NCBI GenBank assembly: GCA_035910535.1
Contig: JAMHXF010000034.1
Location: 8,404-72,403, forward strand
Length of the DNA stretch: 64,000 bases
Reading direction: 5' to 3'
DNA from: Archangium_A sp035910535
Lineage (GTDB): Bacteria > Myxococcota > Myxococcia > Myxococcales > Myxococcaceae
In this document: positions 7,559 through 16,425 of the stretch, piece after piece
Layout: each line of letters opens with the position of its first letter
Numbering within the stretch: position 1 is the first letter of the stretch
Made by a program: the position numbers and the translations under genes
The notes under the pieces: model-generated
The model's database searches: none
What the model saw: the letters and a program-made list of their open reading frames with translations, nothing else
Told to the model about the DNA's origin: nothing

Positions 7559-9580
7559 TCAAACGGCGGCCAGGCCGTTTCGATCTACCGACACCGACAA
7601 CAGCGCCGTCGCCTTGCGCAGCGCGTCTCCCGTCCCGGCGAGGAACACGATGTCGCCCACTTCGAAGGGCAGGTGTGGGTCTGGGTGGTCGAGCAGACGC
7701 GCGCCGCGCTGCACGGCAATCATCAGCGCGCCGGTGGCCTTGCGGAGCTCGAGCTGCGCCACCGAGCGCCCCACGGCCGCCCCGGCCTCCTCAATCTGCA
7801 CGCGCTCGAGCTTCAGGTCGGCGAGCACCTGCAGCTCGCCCAGCGTGCGGCGCGGCACCGTCACCTTGCGCTCGGAGGTCTGCGTCGAGTCGCGCGCTTC
7901 ACGCAGCAACCGGTCGATGACGTTGCGCGGCGTCTCCAGCCAATGCAGCACGCGCACCATCATCTCGATGCCGCCCTCGACTTCTTCGGCCACCACGTCT
8001 TGCGCGCCCAGCTCGATCAACCCCGGCTTTTCTTTGAGGTAGCGCGTGCGCAGCATCACCGGCACCTGCGGCGCGACGCGACGCGCGAGGCTCACCACGC
8101 GCTGCACGGCCGACGGGTCGTTCATCACCAACACCAACGCGCGCGCCTGACCTACGTGCGCGTGCTCGAGCGCTTCTTGTGACGTCGCGTCGCCGTAATA
8201 GACGGTGGCGCCGGTCGCCCGGGCCGAGCGCACCGTGTCGGCGTTCAACTCGAGCGCGATGTACTTCACGCCGCACGCCGTCAACGCGCGCGCCAACAGC
8301 TGGCCTGAGACCCCGAAGCCGACCAGCACCACGTGCCCCGACGGCGGCGTCTCGCCCGGCGTCGCGTCAGCCTCGTCGATGGAGCGCGCGCCCAGCAGCT
8401 TCACCAGCGGCGCGAGCAGCTTCTCGCCGGCGGTCACGTGCGGCGCCGCGCGCACCAACAGCGGAGTGAGGAACATCGAAAGAATGCCGGCGCTCAACAC
8501 CGGCGCGAGGCCCTCTGCGTCGACCACGTGGCTCTGCTTGCCGAGCTGCGCGAGCACGAAGCCGAACTCACCGAACTGCGCGAGCCCCACGCCGGCCAGC
8601 CACGCCACCCGCGCGGGGAAGCGCATCACCAGCGCGGCCAGCGTCGCCAACGCGCCCTTGCCGAAGATGAAGGCCAGCGTGAGCCCCACCACCAACACCG
8701 GGTGCTCCCACAGCACGTGCGTGTCGAAGAGCATGCCCAGCGACACGAAGAAGATGGAGACGAACGCGTCGCGCAGCGGCATCACGTCGCCCATCGCGCG
8801 GTGGCCGAACTCGGTGTCGGCGATGGCCATGCCACCCAGAAACGCGCCGAGCGCCAACGACAGCCCGGCGAGCGACGTGAGCCACGCGGTGCCGATGCAC
8901 AGCGCCAGCACCGCGAGCAGGAACACTTCGCGGCTGCGCGCGCTGTCGACCCAGCGCAGCAGCTTCGGCACCAACAAGCGCGAGACGGCGATGGTGGCGA
9001 CCACGACCGCTGCGGCCTTGCCCAGCGCGACCGCAATGCTGGTGACGGCGCTGCCTGCATCGCTCCCAGGCACCAGCAACGGCACGATGAGCACCATCGG
9101 CACCACGCACAGGTCTTGAAAGATGAGCGTGCCGACGATGAAGCGACCGTGAGGCGCGTCGAGCTCGCGGCGCTCCGTCAGCGCGCGCAGCACGATGGCC
9201 GTGCTCGAGAGCGCGAAGACGAAGCCGAAGAAGATGCCGCGGCCCACCGGTTGACCGAACGCCACGGCGCCGCCGGCCACCGCCGCCGTCGTCAACCCGA
9301 CCTGCAGCACACCGCCCAGCGCGACCTGCTTGAAGATGTCTTTGAGGCGAGAGAGCGAGAACTCGAGGCCGATGGTGAAGAGCAACAACACCACGCCGAG
9401 CTCAGCCAACACTTGAATTGCTTCGAGCGACTTCACCAACCCGAGCGCCGCCGGGCCCGCGAGCGCCCCTGCGAACAACAACCCTGCGACTGCCGGCAAG
9501 CGCAGTCGCGACAGCACGAGTGTGACGACGACTCCCAGCGCTGCAATCGCAGCGAGCTCATCGAGCAGAGGAATGTGCAT
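7559..9580 (-). CDS. Monovalent cation:proton antiporter, CPA2 (KefB/YbaL type)
   Basis: 673 aa from MHIPLLDELAAIAALGVVV; the longer upstream frame is discarded because it is antisense-like and overlaps the next gene. Residues 1-about 380 form the multi-spanning exchanger domain (GVVLLLFTIGLEFSLSRLKD, SSTAIVLRALTERREL). A RCK_N/TrkA-N domain starts near residue 413 with VVLVGFGVSGQLLARAL (GxGxxG), and TrkA_C lies at about 575-665. This is the KefC/YbaL layout, predicted to exchange K+ for H+ in the inner membrane with ligand gating by the RCK part. Its start shares one base with the stop of the gene at 9580-10260. Confidence 0.93.
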   Translation of the reverse strand: MHIPLLDELAAIAALGVVVTLVLSRLRLPAVAGLLFAGALAGPAALGLVKSLEAIQVLAELGVVLLLFTIGLEFSLSRLKDIFKQVALGGVLQVGLTTAAVAGGAVAFGQPVGRGIFFGFVFALSSTAIVLRALTERRELDAPHGRFIVGTLIFQDLCVVPMVLIVPLLVPGSDAGSAVTSIAVALGKAAAVVVATIAVSRLLVPKLLRWVDSARSREVFLLAVLALCIGTAWLTSLAGLSLALGAFLGGMAIADTEFGHRAMGDVMPLRDAFVSIFFVSLGMLFDTHVLWEHPVLVVGLTLAFIFGKGALATLAALVMRFPARVAWLAGVGLAQFGEFGFVLAQLGKQSHVVDAEGLAPVLSAGILSMFLTPLLVRAAPHVTAGEKLLAPLVKLLGARSIDEADATPGETPPSGHVVLVGFGVSGQLLARALTACGVKYIALELNADTVRSARATGATVYYGDATSQEALEHAHVGQARALVLVMNDPSAVQRVVSLARRVAPQVPVMLRTRYLKEKPGLIELGAQDVVAEEVEGGIEMMVRVLHWLETPRNVIDRLLREARDSTQTSERKVTVPRRTLGELQVLADLKLERVQIEEAGAAVGRSVAQLELRKATGALMIAVQRGARLLDHPDPHLPFEVGDIVFLAGTGDALRKATALLSVSVDRNGLAAV

Positions 9581-10260
9581 CAGGGTGCCCCTGCGTCGGG
9601 TTCCGGCAGCTGCAGCTGATCGTCGAGCGCGAAGCGACCCAGCGTGCGGCGCAGCACTTCCCACAGCACCTTGCGGTACTCGAGCAGCGTGACCGGGCCG
9701 TCCAACACCAGCCCCGCGCCCACGTAGCGCGCTTTCACGCGGCCCTTCGTCACCGCGCGCAGCCCTTCTTCGACACTCTTGAGCTGCGTCTGCAGCACCT
9801 TGTTGTCGAACGTGAGCTCGAGGTGCCGCGCTTCGAACGCGTCGGTCTGAAACAGCGCCAGCAGCGCCTTGCGACACGGCTCGTCATTCACCGTCACTGT
9901 CAGCTTCACGTCTTCGATGGGCGTCGCCGTGAAGTCGGGGCACGCCTTCTGCGCGGCTTTGTACGTCGCCTCGTCGGTGACGGGCGGCGTGCCGACGCGC
10001 ACGCGCCACGCGGCGACTTTTCCGTCAGCGCCCAGCAACACCGTGGTGCGCCCCGGCTTCAGCGCAATCAACAGCAGCTCGTTGGAGTCAGGCTGCCACT
10101 CCACCGAGAGCACCTTCGGGTCTTCGACCTCGAACCAGTCGAGGCGCGGCAACTTGATGAACTTCTCCTTGCCTGCCTCCACGTCGTGGATCCAATCGAC
10201 AGGCCAGGCGTGCGCTGCCGCAGCCTGAACAGCGAGGAAGAGAATGAGGGCGCGGCGCAT
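9580..10260 (-). CDS. Secreted protein with secretin/pilus N-terminal (CpaC-N-like) domain
   Basis: 226 aa from MRRALILFLAVQAAAAHA, a signal peptide; an upstream in-frame start would add 19 unlikely residues. The segment FIKLPRLDWFEVEDPKVLSV followed by LLIALKPGRTTVLL matches the beta-rich T2SS/T3SS pilus N-terminal domain found at the front of CpaC-type secretins. Here no secretin pore domain follows. The C-terminal half (YLEYRKVLWEVLRRTLGRF region) is of unknown kind. It is coupled to the antiporter by a TGATG overlap at 9578-9582. It diverges from the CBS protein gene at 10358. Confidence 0.7.
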   Translation of the reverse strand: MRRALILFLAVQAAAAHAWPVDWIHDVEAGKEKFIKLPRLDWFEVEDPKVLSVEWQPDSNELLLIALKPGRTTVLLGADGKVAAWRVRVGTPPVTDEATYKAAQKACPDFTATPIEDVKLTVTVNDEPCRKALLALFQTDAFEARHLELTFDNKVLQTQLKSVEEGLRAVTKGRVKARYVGAGLVLDGPVTLLEYRKVLWEVLRRTLGRFALDDQLQLPEPDAGAP

Positions 10261-10343
10261 GGGCGACATGCTGCCACACCACGACAACCCTGCGGAACAG
10301 CGAGTGTTTTGGCGCAAACCGGCGAGGTGAGGGGCGCTGCGCT

Positions 10344-10349
10344 AGAAGG
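10344..10349 (+). promoter_or_regulatory. Ribosome binding site AGAAGG that decides the start at 10358
   Basis: AGAAGG lies 8 nt before the ATG at 10358. It overlaps the alternative in-frame GTG at 10349, so the ATG is the better start. Confidence 0.6.
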
Positions 10350-10357
10350 TGTTCCGT

Positions 10358-11695
10358 ATGCCGACGTGGGGCCTGTGGACGATTCTGTGTGTGCTGCTGC
10401 TGGTGCGCGGGCTCTTCGCCGCCATGGAGGCCGCGCTGCAGGGCATGTCGGACGAGCGCATCAAGGAGCTCGCGAAAGAGGGCTCGTACCGGGCGCAGCG
10501 GCTCATGCAGCTCCGCGCAGACCCCGAAGCGACCGCCGCGTCGATTCGTTCGGCGCTCGTGCTCTCGGGCTTCACGGCGGTGGGCGTAGGCAGCCTCGTG
10601 ATTCCCCGCATCATCGACGTGCCGCTCGCGGTGCTGGTGACGTCTGACTGGCAGGTCTGGGTCAGCCCGCTGTCGTCGGCGCTGCTGGTGGCGTTGATGG
10701 CGACGCTCGTCGACATCGTCTTCCGTTCGGCCGCGCTGCATAAGCCCGAGAACTGGGCGCTGATGCTCTCGCGCCTGGTGACCGTCGCCGTCACCCTGCT
10801 CTCGCCCATGGTGAAGCTACTGGTGGCGCCCATGAACCTGCTGCTCAAGCCCTTCGGCGCCAAGGTCAGCTTCGCGCCGCCGCCGCCGCCGCTCGAGGAG
10901 CTCGAGAAGCAGCTCATTCGTCAGGCACAGAATGAAGAGGTCGACCGCGGCGCGCCGCAGCTCATCCGCTCCATCTTCGAGCTCAACGAGAAGACGTGCC
11001 GCGACGTGATGGTGCCGCGCACCGAGGTCGTCACGCTGTCCATGGAGACGCCGGTCGACGACATTCTTCAGCTCGTCGCCGAAGAGAACCACTCGCGCAT
11101 CCCCGTCTACAAAGACGACGTCGATCACGTGGCCGGCATCCTCCACGTGCGCGACATCGTGCCCATGCTGCAGAACCCGGAGCTGATCATCCTCTCCGAC
11201 TTGCTGCGGCCGGCCGTCTACGTGCCGTGGGTCAAGCCCATCGGCGACTTGCTGCGTGAAATGCAGAAGCAGCGCATTCACATGGCGGTGGTGGTCGACG
11301 AGTACGGCGGCTTCTCGGGCATCGTGACGCTCGAAGACATCTTGCGGGAGATCGTCGGCGACATCCGCGACGAGTTCGATGAAGAGGTGCGCGCGTTCGA
11401 AAAGCAGGCTGACGACTCGTTCCTCGTCGACGCCATGCTCGCCGTGCAGGACTTCTCTCGCGCCTTCGACTTCAAGTTCCCCGACGGAGACTTCGAGACG
11501 CTCGGCGGCTTCCTCTCGCACCGCGCCGGCGCAATCCCCGAAGTGGGAGATCGCACTCAAGAGAACGGGTGGACCTTCATCGTGCACTCGAAAGAAGGCC
11601 CGAAGCTCGAGCGCGTGCGCGTGGTCAAGCCCAAGGTCGTCGCCAACGAGAAGCGCCGGCCGAGCTACGACGGCCTGCAGGTCGTCAAAGCCTGA
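10358..11695 (+). CDS. CNNM/CorC-type hemolysin-family protein (DUF21-CBS pair-CorC_HlyC)
   Basis: 445 aa. The N-terminal DUF21 membrane domain (about 1-160) includes LWTILCVLLLVRGLFAAME and a helix at TVAVTLLSPMVKLLVAPMN. A CBS pair at about 200-325 has the family phrases RDVMVPRTEVVTL, SRIPVYKDDVDHVAGILHV and MAVVVDEYGGFSGIVTLED, followed by a C-terminal CorC_HlyC domain (about 350-430; FETLGGFL). Proteins of this family are implicated in Mg2+/Co2+ efflux or membrane homeostasis. It stands alone on its strand, convergent with a GST gene 1 nt away. Confidence 0.92.
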   Translation: MPTWGLWTILCVLLLVRGLFAAMEAALQGMSDERIKELAKEGSYRAQRLMQLRADPEATAASIRSALVLSGFTAVGVGSLVIPRIIDVPLAVLVTSDWQVWVSPLSSALLVALMATLVDIVFRSAALHKPENWALMLSRLVTVAVTLLSPMVKLLVAPMNLLLKPFGAKVSFAPPPPPLEELEKQLIRQAQNEEVDRGAPQLIRSIFELNEKTCRDVMVPRTEVVTLSMETPVDDILQLVAEENHSRIPVYKDDVDHVAGILHVRDIVPMLQNPELIILSDLLRPAVYVPWVKPIGDLLREMQKQRIHMAVVVDEYGGFSGIVTLEDILREIVGDIRDEFDEEVRAFEKQADDSFLVDAMLAVQDFSRAFDFKFPDGDFETLGGFLSHRAGAIPEVGDRTQENGWTFIVHSKEGPKLERVRVVKPKVVANEKRRPSYDGLQVVKA

Positions 11696-11696
11696 A

Positions 11697-12275
11697 TCAC
11701 GACATGGCGCGACGGTACGCCGGGCGCGCCTTGAGCCGCTCGATGTACGCGCTGAGGTTCGGCGCCTCGGTCACCAGGCCCATGGCGTTGGCCCAGATCA
11801 ACACCGAGCCCACCACCACGTCGGCGGCCGAGAACAGGTCGCCGATGATGAAGTCATTGGCCGAACAGCGCCGCTCCAGAGGGCGAATCGCGAGCGAGAA
11901 CTTGTCTTTGGCGAGCGTGGCCTCAGGCGTGCCCTTGAGCCGCGCGTAGTCGATGCACGGCGGCTCGAGCTCCGTCATCGCGAAGAAGAGCCACTGGTAG
12001 GCCTGCGCGCGCGCGTGCGAGCCCGGCGCGCCGATGAGCTGCTGCTCCGGGTGCAAGTCCGCCAGGTGCAGCACGATGGCCGCCGACTCGAAGATGCTGC
12101 CGTCGCGCGTCTCCAACACCGGCACGTGCTGCAGCGGGTGGCGCGCGCTGTGCTCGTCGGTCTGCGTGTCGCCCTTCGCGGGGTCGAGCCGAATGAGCTC
12201 GTAGGGCGCCTCGAGTTCTTCCAGCAACCAACGCGGTCGCGTCGAGCGCGTGCGGGGAACGAAGTAGAGCTTCAT
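11697..12275 (-). CDS. Glutathione S-transferase family protein
   Basis: 192 aa. The N-terminal thioredoxin-like domain starts MKLYFVPRTRSTRPRWLLEE and has the cis-Pro and glutathione-contact stretch HVPVLETRDGSIFESAAIV. The C-terminal helical domain contains FSAADVVVGSVLIWA, the usual GST N-capping box region. It is likely a cytosolic detoxification enzyme, but its electrophile is unknown. An AGGAG lies 8 nt before the ATG. It is the last gene of the glgA-kinase-lipoprotein-GST leftward cluster, 12 nt after the lipoprotein gene. Confidence 0.88.
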   Translation of the reverse strand: MKLYFVPRTRSTRPRWLLEELEAPYELIRLDPAKGDTQTDEHSARHPLQHVPVLETRDGSIFESAAIVLHLADLHPEQQLIGAPGSHARAQAYQWLFFAMTELEPPCIDYARLKGTPEATLAKDKFSLAIRPLERRCSANDFIIGDLFSAADVVVGSVLIWANAMGLVTEAPNLSAYIERLKARPAYRRAMS

Positions 12276-12287
12276 GTGCGGTTCTCC

Positions 12288-12722
12288 TCACTCCATGGGG
12301 GAGCTCAGCTGCGGCTGCCCCTGCATCTGCACTTCTCGCAGCTCGCGAAACGTCAGCCGCGCGTCGGGGTCACCAAAGTCGACCTGGCCACGCAGCAACA
12401 CGTCGACGCGGCCTTCGCCTTCACGCCACACCAGGTGCCGCGCGCTCAACGGCGTACTCACGCGACAGGTGTCGTTCTTCACCACGACGGCGCCGTCCAT
12501 GCCTGCGGCGAGCCGGGCGCCACCCAGCAACAGCTCCCAGGTCACGAAGCGCGGCGCACCGGCCCCCGGCGGCAACTGCAGCTCGAACGAGAGCGCGCCG
12601 GTGTCGCGAGAGGCGAACTCCACCGAGAGCTGCGTGACGCGCGCCGGCTCTCGCTGCGGGAGCAACGGGCGCGCGGCGCACCCCAACACCGACACCGCCA
12701 CGAGGGCGAACGCGGCGCGCAC
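12288..12722 (-). CDS. Small lipoprotein (possible LEA2-like fold)
   Basis: 144 aa with a GTG start and lipoprotein signal MRAAFALVAVSVLGC. The mature region VTWELLLGGARLAAGMDGAV, followed by the ARHLVWREGEGRVDVLLRG region, resembles the strand order of LEA type 2 domains, but the NPNP signature is absent, so this is only a suggestion. It lies 3 nt after the kinase stop and 12 nt before the GST gene. Confidence 0.6.
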   Translation of the reverse strand: MRAAFALVAVSVLGCAARPLLPQREPARVTQLSVEFASRDTGALSFELQLPPGAGAPRFVTWELLLGGARLAAGMDGAVVVKNDTCRVSTPLSARHLVWREGEGRVDVLLRGQVDFGDPDARLTFRELREVQMQGQPQLSSPME

Positions 12723-12725
12723 GAC

Positions 12726-13643
12726 TCAGCCTCCGAGCAACGGCTTGAGCGCGTCGACGCTCACCGGCCAGCCGTTTCGCTTCGCGAGAATCTCCAGCAC
12801 GCGAACGAACTCGCTGGCCGACTGAAACCGCTGCGCGCGGTCGGGCTGCAACGCCTTGCGCGCGATGGCCACGGCCATTTCGGGCACGTCGGGGTTGAAG
12901 CGCGTCACCGGAGGCACGCGGCAGTCGCGCACCTTGTGCATCATCTCCATCTCGGAGTTGCCGGCGAACAGGCGCTGGCCCGACAACAGCTCCCAGAAGA
13001 TGACGCCCGCCGCGAACAGGTCAGCGCGGTGGTCGACGGCCTGACCCAGCACCGCTTCGGGCGCCATGTACGAAATGGTGCCGCGCAGCGCGCCGGAGTC
13101 ACCGCGCATGACGCCTTCGACTTCAGCCACGCCGAAGTCGGTCAGCTTCACGTCACCCTGCACCGACAAAAGAATGTTCGCGGGGTTCACGTCGCGGTGG
13201 ACGATGGTGGCGCCGTTCTCTCCGACCTTCGCGCGGTGGATGTAGTCGAGCGCCTTGAGCAGACAGATGGTGATGTACGCCGCCGCCGAGCCGGGCATCG
13301 CGGCGCCGGCCTGCCGAAAGGCGTCCTGCATGTACGAGAGCGTGCGGCCGCTCACGAGCTCCTGCACCATCAAGTAGTCCATGCCCGCTTTGAAGCAGCG
13401 GAAGGTGCGCACGATGTTGCTGTGGCGCAGCCGCACGGTCAGCTTGGCTTCGTCGACGAACTGCTTCACCCACGCGGCGTCGTTTCGGTAGCTCGGCAAC
13501 AGCCGCTTGATGACGATGTCGTCAGGCTCGCCGGGGCTCTTCTGCGTCGTGGTGCGTGCGCGGGCTTGGTAGACCTCAGCCATCCCGCCGACCGCGAGAC
13601 GACCTACGAGTTGGTAGCCACCGAGTTCTGTTTCCTGCGCCAC
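12726..13643 (-). CDS. Serine/threonine protein kinase (soluble, kinase domain only)
   Basis: 305 aa if the GTG at 13643 is used, which puts GGYQLVGRLAVGGMAEVY, the glycine loop, near the N-terminus. A longer frame to 13736 would run into glgA. Hanks-type motifs are complete: VIKRLLP (ATP lysine), VHRDVNPANILL (catalytic loop), LTDFGVAEVEG and SYMAPEAVLG. The protein ends shortly after subdomain XI, with no transmembrane or sensor segment, so it is probably a cytoplasmic effector kinase. It lies 47 nt downstream of glgA on the same strand, which raises the possibility that it acts on glycogen metabolism; this is inference from position only. Confidence 0.88.
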   Translation of the reverse strand: MAQETELGGYQLVGRLAVGGMAEVYQARARTTTQKSPGEPDDIVIKRLLPSYRNDAAWVKQFVDEAKLTVRLRHSNIVRTFRCFKAGMDYLMVQELVSGRTLSYMQDAFRQAGAAMPGSAAAYITICLLKALDYIHRAKVGENGATIVHRDVNPANILLSVQGDVKLTDFGVAEVEGVMRGDSGALRGTISYMAPEAVLGQAVDHRADLFAAGVIFWELLSGQRLFAGNSEMEMMHKVRDCRVPPVTRFNPDVPEMAVAIARKALQPDRAQRFQSASEFVRVLEILAKRNGWPVSVDALKPLLGG

Positions 13644-13690
13644 GTCGGCCGAAAACGTACGCCAAGCGCGCGACGAAGCGCCGGAAAAAA

Positions 13691-15094
13691 TCAGCGCGCG
13701 TAGAGCGACTCGTACGCCTCCGCCGCCTGGTCCCACCCGAAGTTCTGGGTCATGCCGCGCCGCTGCACCGCCGCGTACCGGGGGGCGTCCCGGTACAACG
13801 CCACGGCGCGAACCAGCGCCTCGTAGAGCGCTTCGGGGCTCGGCTGGCTGAAGACGACGCCCGTGCCGTCATCGCGAGAAATATCCACCACGGTGTCTTT
13901 GAGACCGCCGACGCCGTGCACCACGGGAATCGCGCCGTAGAGCAACGAATACATCTGGTTGAGGCCGCAGGGCTCGAAGCGCGAGGGCATGAGGAAGAAG
14001 TCGACGCCCGCCTCGATGCGATGCGCGAGCGACTCGTCGAAGCCGAGCCGAACATGCAGCCGCTTCGGGTACCGGGCCGCGAGCGTCTTCCACGCGTTCT
14101 GCAGTGACTCTTCGCCGCTGCCCAACACCACCGCCGACACGCCCTGCTCCAACAAGCGCGGCAGCGCGGCGTGCAGCAGGTCGGCGCCCTTCTGGCCCGC
14201 CATGCGCGAGATGACGCCGAACAGCGGCATGCCCGGCACCGGCGCGTCGAGGCGACACGACGCGAGCAGCTCGCTGCGACACCGTTCACGCGGCGTGACG
14301 TCGTTGGAGGTATAGCGCGCGGGCAGAAACACGTCGGTAGCCGGGTTCCACGCTTCGGTGTCGACGCCGTTCAAGATGCCGTGCAGCGACGCCCTGCGAT
14401 GCGCGAGCAGCCCTTCGAGGCCCACGCCGAAGTGCTTCGTCTGAATCTCTTTCGCGTACTGCGGCGAGACGGTGGTGATGGTCTGCGCCGAGACGAGCGC
14501 CGACTTCATGAACGAGAGCTGGTCGTAGAACTCCACGCCTTCCGGCGAAAAGAGCGACCACGGAATGCCGAGGCTCTCGAGCTCACGTTTGGGCGCGATG
14601 CCCTGGTACGCGAGGTTGTGAATGGTGAAGACGCGCTTCGCCTTGCCCAACGCGGTGTGCGCGTAGCCGGTGCGCAGCGCGAGCAACGACAAGCCCGTAG
14701 GCCAGTCGTTGGCGTGCACCACGTCGGCCGCGAAGCCGTCGCGCTGCGCCGTCGACAACGCTGCCATCGAGAACAACGTGAAGCGCCGCGCGTCGTCGCC
14801 ATGGCCGTAGATGCCCGGGCGGTCGAAGGCCTGCGGGCACTCGATGAACACCCAGTCGACGTCGCCGGGCGCGCGCCACGTCTGCACCTCGTACGAGCCG
14901 AATGGAAAGTCGAGCTTCACGGACGCGCCGAAGCGCTGCAACGAGCCGCGAGACACCGACTGGTAGAGCGGGCTCACCACGCGCACCGAATGCCCACGCT
15001 TCGCCAGCGCCGGAGGCAAGGCCCCCGCGACGTCTCCCAGGCCCCCGGTCTTCGAGAAAGGAGCGACTTCCGAGCTCAAGAAAAGGACGCGCAT
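13691..15094 (-). CDS. glgA: Glycogen synthase (ADP-glucose)
   Basis: 467 aa from MRVLFLSSEVAPFSKTGGLG, standard length for bacterial GlgA. It elongates alpha-1,4-glucan from ADP-glucose. The GT5 N-terminal KTGGLGDV motif, YQSVSRGSLQ, HANDWPTGL, VFTIHNLAYQG and the GT-B C-terminal motif PSRFEPCGLNQMYSL with GGLKDTVVD are all present. A TTG two codons upstream is an alternative start. It is the first gene of a leftward group with a Ser/Thr kinase directly behind it. No glgC or glgB is seen in the window. Confidence 0.95.
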   Translation of the reverse strand: MRVLFLSSEVAPFSKTGGLGDVAGALPPALAKRGHSVRVVSPLYQSVSRGSLQRFGASVKLDFPFGSYEVQTWRAPGDVDWVFIECPQAFDRPGIYGHGDDARRFTLFSMAALSTAQRDGFAADVVHANDWPTGLSLLALRTGYAHTALGKAKRVFTIHNLAYQGIAPKRELESLGIPWSLFSPEGVEFYDQLSFMKSALVSAQTITTVSPQYAKEIQTKHFGVGLEGLLAHRRASLHGILNGVDTEAWNPATDVFLPARYTSNDVTPRERCRSELLASCRLDAPVPGMPLFGVISRMAGQKGADLLHAALPRLLEQGVSAVVLGSGEESLQNAWKTLAARYPKRLHVRLGFDESLAHRIEAGVDFFLMPSRFEPCGLNQMYSLLYGAIPVVHGVGGLKDTVVDISRDDGTGVVFSQPSPEALYEALVRAVALYRDAPRYAAVQRRGMTQNFGWDQAAEAYESLYAR

Positions 15095-15176
15095 CGGCAA
15101 CCCCGCGCTTCTTACTCTTGTCAGTTTCGAAGACGGAGCTTCCCGTTGCGCGGCGACGGTCTAATCTCAACCTCCC

Positions 15177-15812
15177 ATGGACAAGAGGTTCGACGACATC
15201 GTCGTGCCGTTGACCAACCCCAGCGGCGTGCCGTTTGTGAGCGTTGATCTTGCGAAGCCATGCGGCGCGCACATGAAGGGCTTCGCGCTGCTGCACCTGC
15301 TCAACATCATGGAAGGCATCGACCCTTCGCTGCCCGACGAGTGGCGCCGCTTGTTGCCCGAAAAGCAGCGCGCCAGCATCGAACGTCGCGCGCTCACCTC
15401 GAGCGCCTGGGTGCCGATGGAGTTCTATTTTCACGGCGTGGCCTGGCTCGCGACCCGCCTGGGCAGCTTTCCCCGCGGCGCGGTGCACATCGGATTTCAG
15501 ACGGCGTCGCAAGACATCGGCGCGTTCTTCCGCTTCGTGATGTCGATGGCCTCACCGGCGACGGTGCTGATGCTGTCAGGGCGCTTCTGGCGCAGCTATT
15601 TCGACCAGAGCACCATGCAGTCGACGCTCGTCGGCAACGATGGCGCCGTATGTGAGGTGCGCGACTGGCCGCTGCGCGACGAAGCCTCGGCACACGAAAT
15701 GGCCGGCAGCCTCGTGGCGTGGATCGAAGCGAGCCGCGCGAAAGAAGTGCGCGTCACCCGGCTGGAGGTCACCGCGCCGGGACACTTCACGTTCGCGGTG
15801 CGTTGGCGCTGA
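15177..15812 (+). CDS. Conserved hypothetical, DUF2378-like
   Basis: 211 aa, predicted cytosolic. It contains HMKGFALLHLLNIMEGIDP, WVPMEFYFHGVAWLATRLG, FFRFVMSMASPATVLMLSG and a C-terminal strand ending FAVRW. The general plan resembles the DUF2378 family, which is expanded in Myxococcales, but that assignment is tentative. It is transcribed divergently from glgA with an 82-nt gap and is followed 20 nt later by pdxH, so it may share that transcript. Confidence 0.65.
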   Translation: MDKRFDDIVVPLTNPSGVPFVSVDLAKPCGAHMKGFALLHLLNIMEGIDPSLPDEWRRLLPEKQRASIERRALTSSAWVPMEFYFHGVAWLATRLGSFPRGAVHIGFQTASQDIGAFFRFVMSMASPATVLMLSGRFWRSYFDQSTMQSTLVGNDGAVCEVRDWPLRDEASAHEMAGSLVAWIEASRAKEVRVTRLEVTAPGHFTFAVRWR

Positions 15813-15832
15813 GGTGGAGTTAGACGGCGGTC

Positions 15833-16423
15833 ATGAGCCCCGTCGCGTGGAAAGAGCCCTTCAGCCGCTTCGCCGAACTGTACGAAGAAGTGCGTCGCAT
15901 CGTGCCGCGTGACCCGAACGCAGTGTCGCTCGCCACCGTCGACGCCAGCGGCAAGCCGAGCGTGCGCATGGTGCTGATGAAAGACTTCGATGAGCGCGGC
16001 TTCGTTTTCTACACGAATACGCACTCGGCGAAGGGCACGGCGCTCAACGCCACGCACGCGGCAGCGCTCAACTTCTACTGGCCGGCGCTCGAGCAGCAGG
16101 TGCGCATCGAAGGCGCGACGTCGTCAGTCACCGACGCCGAAGCCGACGCCTACTTCGCGACGCGCGCGCGGGCCTCGCAGCTCGGCGCGTGGGCGTCTGA
16201 CCAATCAAAGCGGCTCACCAACCGCGAAGAGCTCGAAAAACGGCTCGCCGACTACACCGCGAAGTTTGACGGCGCCGAGGTGCCGCGCCCTCCGCACTGG
16301 AGCGGCTTTCGACTCGCGCCCGAGCGCATCGAGTTCTGGAAGGCGCACGAGTACCGCCTGCACTGGCGCGAGCAGTACGTGAAGTCAGGCGCCAGCTGGG
16401 CGCACGACTGGCTCAACCCCTGA
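15833..16423 (+). CDS. pdxH: Pyridoxamine 5'-phosphate oxidase
   Basis: 196 aa, slightly shorter than the usual 210-220. It is an FMN-dependent oxidase that converts PNP or PMP to pyridoxal phosphate. Typical phrases are SLATVDASGKPSVRMVLMK, GFVFYTNTHSAKG, LNFYWPALEQQVRIEG, SQLGAWASDQS and the C-terminal RLAPERIEFWKAHEYRLHWR with an end close to WLNP. The ATG at 15833 has a GGAGTTAG element upstream. It converges on the TPM-domain gene 2 nt away. Confidence 0.94.
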   Translation: MSPVAWKEPFSRFAELYEEVRRIVPRDPNAVSLATVDASGKPSVRMVLMKDFDERGFVFYTNTHSAKGTALNATHAAALNFYWPALEQQVRIEGATSSVTDAEADAYFATRARASQLGAWASDQSKRLTNREELEKRLADYTAKFDGAEVPRPPHWSGFRLAPERIEFWKAHEYRLHWREQYVKSGASWAHDWLNP

Positions 16424-16425
16424 CG

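Noticed and set aside
11379..13703. Plus-strand frame of 774 codons over GST, lipoprotein and kinase genes
   Set aside because: It has Arg/His-rich low-complexity content and opposes three recognisable genes.
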